A stretch of DNA of 64,000 nt from Metallyticus violacea (taxonomy: Eukaryota > Arthropoda > Insecta > Mantodea > Metallyticidae): contig CM060835.1 in assembly GCA_030762175.1 (NCBI GenBank), forward strand, positions 86,982,001-87,046,000, written 5' to 3'. The notes under the pieces are model-generated. The model was not told the origin of the DNA and did not search any database. It saw only the letters and a program-made list of their open reading frames with translations. Within the stretch, counting starts at the first letter, position 1. The number at the start of each line of letters is the position of its first letter. Made by a program: the position numbers and the translations under genes. This document shows positions 23,901-32,700 of this stretch, in pieces.

Positions 23901-26679
23901 CAACATGGGGATAATGTTAGCCCCAAAGAACAGATACAACATCAAGAATTTATTAGGTTGCACAGTAAAAGACACCACATCAACAGAACAGAAATCAGGA
24001 ATTAACGAAGTAAAATGTGCAGATTTTGAGCAGAGCTACATAAGCAAAACAAAGAGAAATTTGGAGGAAAGAACATTTTAGGAATATTTGGTTTAAGCAG
24101 GTGGATAAATCAACAGTAGCAGCTCACTTTTGGACCAAAAAAACCATGAAATAAAACTGGAAATTAAACTGCTGAAACATCTTTACAACCCATTGGAGTT
24201 ATCCACTTGGGAAAAAATGTTTATATTAAAAAATAGAGAAAACCTAATGAATTTCGAGTTTCCTCCTATGGATGAACTCAGCAATTTCCTACTTCAACCA
24301 AAGGAGGCCACCACAGAAACATCCGGGTGTCCAACCATTGTTTCGAGTAACAGCAGTTTGGTAAGCAACTGAAGATGGGAGAGATTCTCTCGAAATGCTT
24401 CTTACTTTTATGTAAGTGGAGTTTAGTGTAAAAAAAAATATGTAAGTTTAGGCTACACACTGTTATTGCTCCACTTACTTGTTTATAATATGAATACTAG
24501 TTTCACGAACCCTTTACTCGTATCCTCAGCTACCTGTCCAGAAACTAGTACATGTTATAAACAAGTGGAGCAATAAGAGTGTGTAGTTTTACTCAACCAT
24601 ACAATGATCTTAACTATACAATTGTTTCCAATAGTGAATAACATTTTTCTTAACATCTATTCCAGAAATAAAATGGGAAGCTTTGTACATACTGAGCCCA
24701 TTGTTTTTCTAAAAATAGAAATGTGGAAAAATGGAGGGGATTAAGCAAGTAATATGGTACATGCTATTAATGCTCCTCAATATATTCCAATGAAACTATA
24801 AAATAAAGAATTGGTGCTAATTATTCCCTTATATTAAGGGAAAGGAAACACATTATTTTTGTAAAATATCAATCATCCCACCATAATTATTCTTCTCATC
24901 CTCTTATAAAAATACTATAAAAAGTTATTATGCAGGATATAAACAGTTACTTACAGCCTCAGGAATATCACATCTAAAAACATGGCACTGAAAAATGGCT
25001 GATTCCTGTGTGTCACCATGGGACCAGGTGAAGGCAAAACAGGAAGCCTCTGTAGATCCAGCTGTCCCTCGTGCATAGAACAGTATGCGGTGAATTTCAT
25101 ATCTTGCCATAACAACTTGTGAATTGGCATCATATAATCTGTAACCATAATCATTTGTATTTATATTTAGGTCATCCAATTTATAATTTATTAAGAACAC
25201 ATGCATGCACACGCAAAGAACAATAATAAAAAAAGCACCCACATTATATTAAAACTGTAACTTATTTAATTCTACGTGCTCTTCCAATAAACAGAGCTGA
25301 GCCTTAAACTTTGAAAGTGGTGTAAAGTCATCTAATGGACTGTAGAAAATCCATGCAGTTTTAAATTTGTTCATAGAGAGTAGTGCTGTGCAAACTTTTT
25401 TCTTAGGGTTACCATTATATTAACAATGATGAATAAAGATTAGCTAGTGTTTTTTAAAGTTAAGGGCTTTATAAAAAAGCTAATACATTAGACTATAACT
25501 CAAGGCTTTAATGCTTACAAAGGTTCATACAACCATAAATATGCTGTATTTTTCAAAATAACATATTTGCTTTATTTCTGAAATATATAAGCTTTCACTC
25601 ATGTTTGCCATGCAATTAATAGTTACACTGTTTATTATTACTATTATTGAGGCATGGCCTTGATCTTTACAATTATTATAACCCCCCCCTTTTTAAGTTC
25701 TAAATGCTACTCACACAACTGTTCCATCTGATGAGCTAGGGATAGATACAGAAACTTTAATGGCTTGTTCAGATGACTGCTCATTTAGAATAACCATATT
25801 GCGTTGAATTTCTGCCTCACTCTTTGGAGCATTTATAGCTGCCGCTCCCAAGTATGATACACCACTAAATATTGTACAATCTTGTTGAACATCTGCAACT
25901 GAAAAATGATTCCCTTAACACTTACAGAAAACAAAATTTGAAAGCTCTTAAGTCAAAGCATTAACTACACCCATCTACCCATCCACCCACTCACTCACTG
26001 TGAGTGTTTGTGGGTGCGTGGGTAGACACCCACAAACACACACACACAAATTCCTGCAATAAATCTCAAACAATCTGTATGAAAACGTTTATATTTTTAG
26101 AAAGAGGCTGCACTTTTAAGTACATTCTCTTAATGCCCATTTGTCTTTTTTTATTTCCATTTATTATCTGTAATATAAAGGGTATAATTAGACTACCAAA
26201 TTAAAAAGTAAGAATGCAAATGAGAACAATGGAATACCAGAGGAAATCTGGAAAATGTGATGTGAGGATAACGAAAGGAGAGCATGTAATCTTAAAACAT
26301 TAAATTTGGAGACAAGGACCAAAGAACACTTCAGAAATTTAAGATATAAAAAAGTGGACAAATCCGCATTTGCAGATCATTTTTGGACTTACGATCATGA
26401 CATTGCAGGAGAAGCCAAACTGTTAAAAGCTACCACCAATCCCAAGGAATTGACAATATGGGAAAAGATTTATATTTTAAAAAATAAACATAGAGTTATG
26501 AATTTTGACATTCCACCAATGGACTTCCTGTTTCATTATCTAATGGAACCACCAGAGGTCACTATGTCAACTGCCAGGGTTAGTTGGTCCCCAGCTGAGG
26601 ATGAGAGTGAATGCTCTTGAAACATGTTCTGAAGAATTAACCAGTTAGTGAAGTTTTAGTGTCACCTAATACTGATTCA

Positions 26680-26772
<93 letters not shown>

Positions 26773-29700
26773 GAGAGCCTGCTGATAAAATTGCTCAAAT
26801 GCACTGCTTGAGGATGGAAAGATCCTACAGATTTGGAAACTGAGGGTGATCTTTAGAGGGAAGGGAGGGGTAAATAACCCAAGCAATTATATAGGCATTA
26901 GTCTCTTAGCAATGATATTATTCTGTAATGTGTTTACAGGGGTGTTAGCAAAATGGGTGAAGGGAGAAAGGAAGCTATTGGATTTCCAAGGGGGGTTCAC
27001 AACAGAAAAATGTACACTAGACAACATTTTAATAATAAGCACATTGATACATAAATATCTGCGTATAAAAGGAGGGAAGATGTATATGTTGTTTGCAGAT
27101 CTTGAAAAGGCCTTTGATACTATCAAAAGAGAGGTGCTTTGGATTAAGTTGAGAAAAAACAGAGAGAGTGGGAAGTTTATAGGACTAGTACAGAGGCTGT
27201 ATTCAGGTAATCATTTTTGCATTACGCTCAAAAGAAACAAAGTGACAGACTGGGTACCAAAAAGAATTCACTTGAAACAGGGTTGTAAATTAAGTCCGGT
27301 GCTATTTAATCTGTTTATAGATGAGATACTGGAAGAAATAGGAAGGGAGAATGGGCACTGTCCATCAATTAATAATAATAGACATTCCAGGTTTGCTTTT
27401 TGTGGATGATTTAGTAGCAGCTGCAATTACAAGTGGAGGTTTAAAGGCTGCAATTATAAGTGGAGGTTTAAAGAAAACAATAGAAGCAACAGAGATATAT
27501 TGTAAAAAATGGGGCTTAAAAATAAATAAAAAATTTTAGTATGTTAAAAGGTAACAACTCAGCAGAAATGAGAAATGGTGGTTAGAGGGAAGTGAAATTG
27601 GAGTGGTAAGGAAATTTGATTTTTGGGGGTAAGCCTGAACAGTAATGGAAAATGGACAGAACAAAGGAATTCCAAATATAAGTGTAAATTGGTTCAAGAG
27701 AGTATATTTGGCTACAGTGGAAATGAAAATTATGCATGGGATAGAAATGTGAGGGTCAGAAAAAGGGTGGGAATGCATAGAGCAGTGTGTAAAATGGTAT
27801 TGGAATTGGGCAAGCACATGGAATAAAGTGGAATCATGGATTGATGATATAGAGAAACAGGAAATGTTTGGTGAGATAAGAGTACTGTGATATATAATAG
27901 GAGTTTTAAGAAAGAGTGGGACAGGGAAAAATATATTGAGGTTTGTGACAAAATGGGTAGGAAGGGTATGGCATGGGTAAGAACAGGAACAATGATGCTA
28001 GGTGGAGAAAAGTTGACAAAAAATTGCGCCCACTATGTGGTACGGTAGATAACAACTTGCACTATATATTAAAATGTACAGAAACAAGGTTGGAGAATGG
28101 AAATATGGAACAAGAAGTTGGATAATTTACATGCAGAAATTCTGGCATTAAAGATTTATGGAATTAGCAGAAAAGAATTTTTGAATCAGTTTGAAATTAT
28201 GTAGGGAAAGTAAGAGAAAAGTGGTGGAGGAAAGTGATTAAGGCAAAGGAAAATTACCATAATGTAACAATGAGGGAAAACGATCACTTTTAGGGAAGTA
28301 TTTGTAAAGGTCACTTGATAATATGTATAGTTAAAGTGATATAGGATCCATTTGCACAATAACTGGCGTGTTAGTTGTATAGGATCCTGAATTAACAAAC
28401 ACTCAAGGATCAAGGAAATATTGTAAAACTGTAATTGTAATGTGTAGAAATAATAAATATTAATTCATTCATATAAAGAATATATTCCAAAAAAAAATAA
28501 AACAAGAAACACATTTATATTAAAGAATACCTATGCACCAATTTATGCAGGTAGCAATTTCTGCTTTAATGTTGAAGGATAAAGACTCATTAATTTTTAT
28601 TCATCCCTTTAACTCTTACAGTGCATTACAATGCAAAGGTATGGGATACAGTACCTACCCTGCAGTTTCACGCTTCATAAATTTACTATTATTATTTATT
28701 TATTTATTTCAGTGTTTATCTATTTCTGCTTCTTTAGATTTTAGCTACATTGTTAGAAGAGTTACTTTATTTTTCATTTTTATTATTACACATGCACACA
28801 TACACAAAGACAATGACAATATCCTCTATATTTTGAGGTATGGCTTACAGTTGGTAGTTTTTGGTACATTTAAAATTGTTCTGATAATCTTGTTTTGCAA
28901 TCTAAATAGTTTGACAACAATTCTGATAGTAAAAATTATATTTCAGAGGAGGAAATTGTAGAATCATTATCTAACCAAGTTCTTCCACAAATGAATAAAA
29001 ATCATCAAGTCTGAAAAAAGCTCTGTGTAGCATTAGACGATAAGGCAATAAGCAAATATAGTAAAATCAAAGAACATTATGAAACTCTCACAGTAAAAGG
29101 TAACAAAAAACAGCCTCTTGTAACCATTGCGAAAATGTTGAAATGCATAAGCAAATATGTAAGTCAAACTCTAAAATATTTCAAACAGCTTCCAAAGCTG
29201 TATATTTTGAACAGAACAAAAAAGTAAAATTCAAGAGTTGGAAATGGTACTGGCATTGAGTTCCCACTAACAAGGTCTGTCTATTCATGGCAACCTAAAA
29301 GAGTAAAGAAACCACCTATCCTCTCCTTGCTTTCCTGCATAATTTTAAAAAGGAAAACCAGAGAAGTTTCCAAATGATAATAAAATTTGTTTTGAGAAAA
29401 GAATAAAAGATTAATCTGATTTGATTGTAAAAGTCAGTAATTTTGTCAGAGAAACCAACAAACTCATCAACAGCATCCCATATAGTGCTGTTTTAATACA
29501 GACTAAATATATCAAGATTTGGCAAGACTTTATCAGAGTCGGTGAAAAACACACATTGCAGATAGGTATACTTCTAATATTTAAGTCAATGACATCAGTT
29601 ATACATTCCTATAGGATTCATGTCTATATGTCATCAGCTGGTACACTAGGTATATGACTTTATATCTACTTATAGGAATCACAGGGAAAAACTGGTCCCA

Positions 29701-32700
29701 AAGTAAAAAACTATTGGAAAGAGAAACATTACAGCACATGCTAGCAGTTCCAGAGGATTATGTGAAAAGATGGCTAAGAATGTACTTATTTATTCCTGAT
29801 GTTAAAAATGACATATTCATGGAGGGGTAAAAGGATAGCAAAATATTTAATGAGATGGAAATAAAATAGATTATTATTAGGTGGAAAAAACATTCAAACT
29901 CAAATCATTCCATCCAAGACTATGTGATTTGTTCAACTCCTGTATGTCTATTTCTTTAGACAGTATAAAATCATAGTCTGACTTGAAATTTGTTTTACAA
30001 TCACACAAAATTATAATTAACAATGCTTCAGAAAATATAAATTGTGTTACAAAATTGCACTTTATCATCATTTTCATTCACCAGTCTTAAAAAGTATGCT
30101 AACATATACATAAGAAAAATTTGACTATATTAGACATTGAGATATAAAGTTTTATAAATGTTCTTCAGTCTATGCTTCATATTGAAAACAGTCTATGGCA
30201 ATTTGAGAATGCAACCCTTATAAAGTACATATACTATTTAAAAATGCTCTGCCTGGATCACTTTATTCTGAATCCATATTACAACATGTATGGGTAGTCA
30301 AAAAGTTATATTAAATTAATATTAATGAAATGTGATGTCATTTTAGTGTACTAGATATTGAGTATCGTACATGATTGACTGCAGCCCAAAAACAAACTAT
30401 GTTAGAACATAGTTACATAGAACACAGAACTATGTTAGAGCAGGATATAACAGTACAGTGGCTTAGGACATGCAAGAGAAGAGGGGCAGGGCAATACAAG
30501 CAAGAGTAGATTAGGTTACATCATATATCTTATACATAAAAAAAATTAAATGAATGATCATTACCACATTAGTTGTAGACCTAAAATTATGTATCAATTT
30601 CTTACTATAATTGACCTGAAATGCTTTCTGGAGCAAAAAATTCCTTTCTCAATTTATCATTTGATCTCAGGTATCATCAGTATCCACTATCTGTCATACC
30701 CAATATTAAAAAAAAGGACTTAACATAATTAAAAAAATGGAACATATGCATACTCCTCTAGTCTGTTCACTACGTGGGAAACTTTAAAAGGATTAATCAC
30801 TCCTTAAAATTAGTTTTTGGAAAGATATTGATTCTATTTTTAATCTATTGCTAAACTCCTCTCACGGTACACATTTTATTGGACATCAAAGAAGCAAAAT
30901 GAGAAACAAACAGCAACATTATGTATAACCTGTGACTGATTAGTGATGGGCACACAAAGAAAATATTACTGATCATTAACTACATATGTAAACTGCAGCT
31001 CTGAAGAGAAAATATCTGCTTATGATATAAAAGGTCTAGTTTTGATCATGGATCAACATTTTTCCATTACAACAGAACATGAGTACCACGTGATCATGTC
31101 AGATTGAAGGGCTTGTAAATTTTATTCATTATTATTGTGATTATTGGGGGTACAATACTCCTAGTTTTACACTTAGGCTCAAAGATATGTCCCCTTTGTT
31201 CCCCACTATGGTAAATGAATTAGAAATAAGATATTCCCTAGGTGGCTTCTTACTACATTATCCAATTAAAAACAAGGTATTACTGAAAATGAAATAGCAA
31301 ATAAATTCAGTTCAGGGACCTCTTTTAGGCATGATGTTGTAAAGCTATAACAAGGGACTCTTTTCTTATAGTTGTTTCCGCACAGGTTTTATCACTGACT
31401 TTTTATTCATTAGCTTCAGTTTGATTTGAATCCGCAAACCTTACGTCCAGAAAGAAGTTTGTTATCTAAGACCTCTGAGGTCAAAAGACATACAACTTGA
31501 TGTATGGAAAGTAAAAAGTTTAATAAAAAAAACAATACACAAACAGCAGTCTACAGTTACTCTATGATTTGAGAACATCAACCTATAAGTAAATCACTTT
31601 CATGTTTGCATTTTGGTAATTACTTGTTGGGTGTGCAAATGAAAATGTTTTAAGTATTACCATATGGACAATAGAAAAATTTTCAGAGGTGCAAGCAACA
31701 TCAATATAATTGATAATATCAGCATCTAAATGAAATATGAAAGAAGATAAATTCTAGGTTACTCTTAGGAATGAAGCAAGAATTATGAGCAAGTATTACC
31801 ATTAGTTATAGTATAACATCAATTAAAAACATATTATAAGTTGCTATTTCAGCATATGAAGTAATACATAATGAGCTAGTATGTTAAGCTTGATCTGACA
31901 ACAGTAATTATTCAGACTTTCATGTGGCGTATTTGTTAAAATTCCACAATGTTTTAAACATTCAATATCCTGCTAACTGCTAAGTTCTTTCAAGATAATG
32001 GATAGAATGGAAGAAATTAGATGCAAGTGAGTCAGGAATCCTTTGCTTCTACTGTTACCTAGTATTTACCTTCTCAGAGTAAGGGAAAAATGCATTTTCT
32101 GACTGGGGATTAAACCCAGAATTGCCAGTCAACAAGCACATATGCTAGAATCTGAGCCAAGGCAGTAATCAAAAGTCCTCATGAATATAATACAACATTC
32201 ATAATTAAATATAGACTAAATAATAATTTGTTTGTATAATTTAGATGCCCCCCCCCCTGAAATGTTGATAGTATAATTTGAGATATTGGTACATCTAGTT
32301 CAAAAGTTCACACTATCATTTCAATATTTAAATTCATCACTAAAAATATCATAAAAGGCCTAATTATTTATATTATATGCGATATTTTGATTCAATGTGT
32401 AATATGATTATATTTCCATTGATGACAGTTTAAAGAAATACAAACAAAATTGTGCAATAAAGCAAAAGAAGTTGATGCCCAGAGCTAACAAACATATTTC
32501 TTTTATAGAATTAAATAGTGGGGATTTTCATAGAGAAATAAATTCACCCACATACAATTTGGCCAACTATCTTTTTAAAAAATTCAATAGTTTACCGAAA
32601 TACAAAAAGCAAAGCATAAAAAATTCATCTGAATTAACAGAAAAAATGAGACTTGTGAAACTGAAAAATGCGGATTTGCTAGTTTCTTATGATGTGGTCT

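Larger units (their letters stand above)
22001..24640. mobile_element. Penelope-like element with an inverted 5' partial copy
   Basis: Arms 22038-22618 (minus) and 23458-24040 (plus) are near-identical inverted copies. The plus copy runs from about 22985 (LPRLYALPKIHKNDNSMRPI, then SRITARDIMVSFDVKALFPS near 23190-23265) through the RT-to-GIY linker (MLAPKNRYNIKNLL near 23918), a broken GIY-YIG (YISKTKRN) and the C-terminal WEKMFILKN, ending with a hammerhead motif at 24361 and a pLTR-like tail to about 24640. The minus arm keeps WYRYVDDIFAIIPKK at about 22655-22700, which the plus copy has lost. Neither copy is intact. Both arms carry a matching (AT)n run (near 22230 and 23830). Confidence 0.85.
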
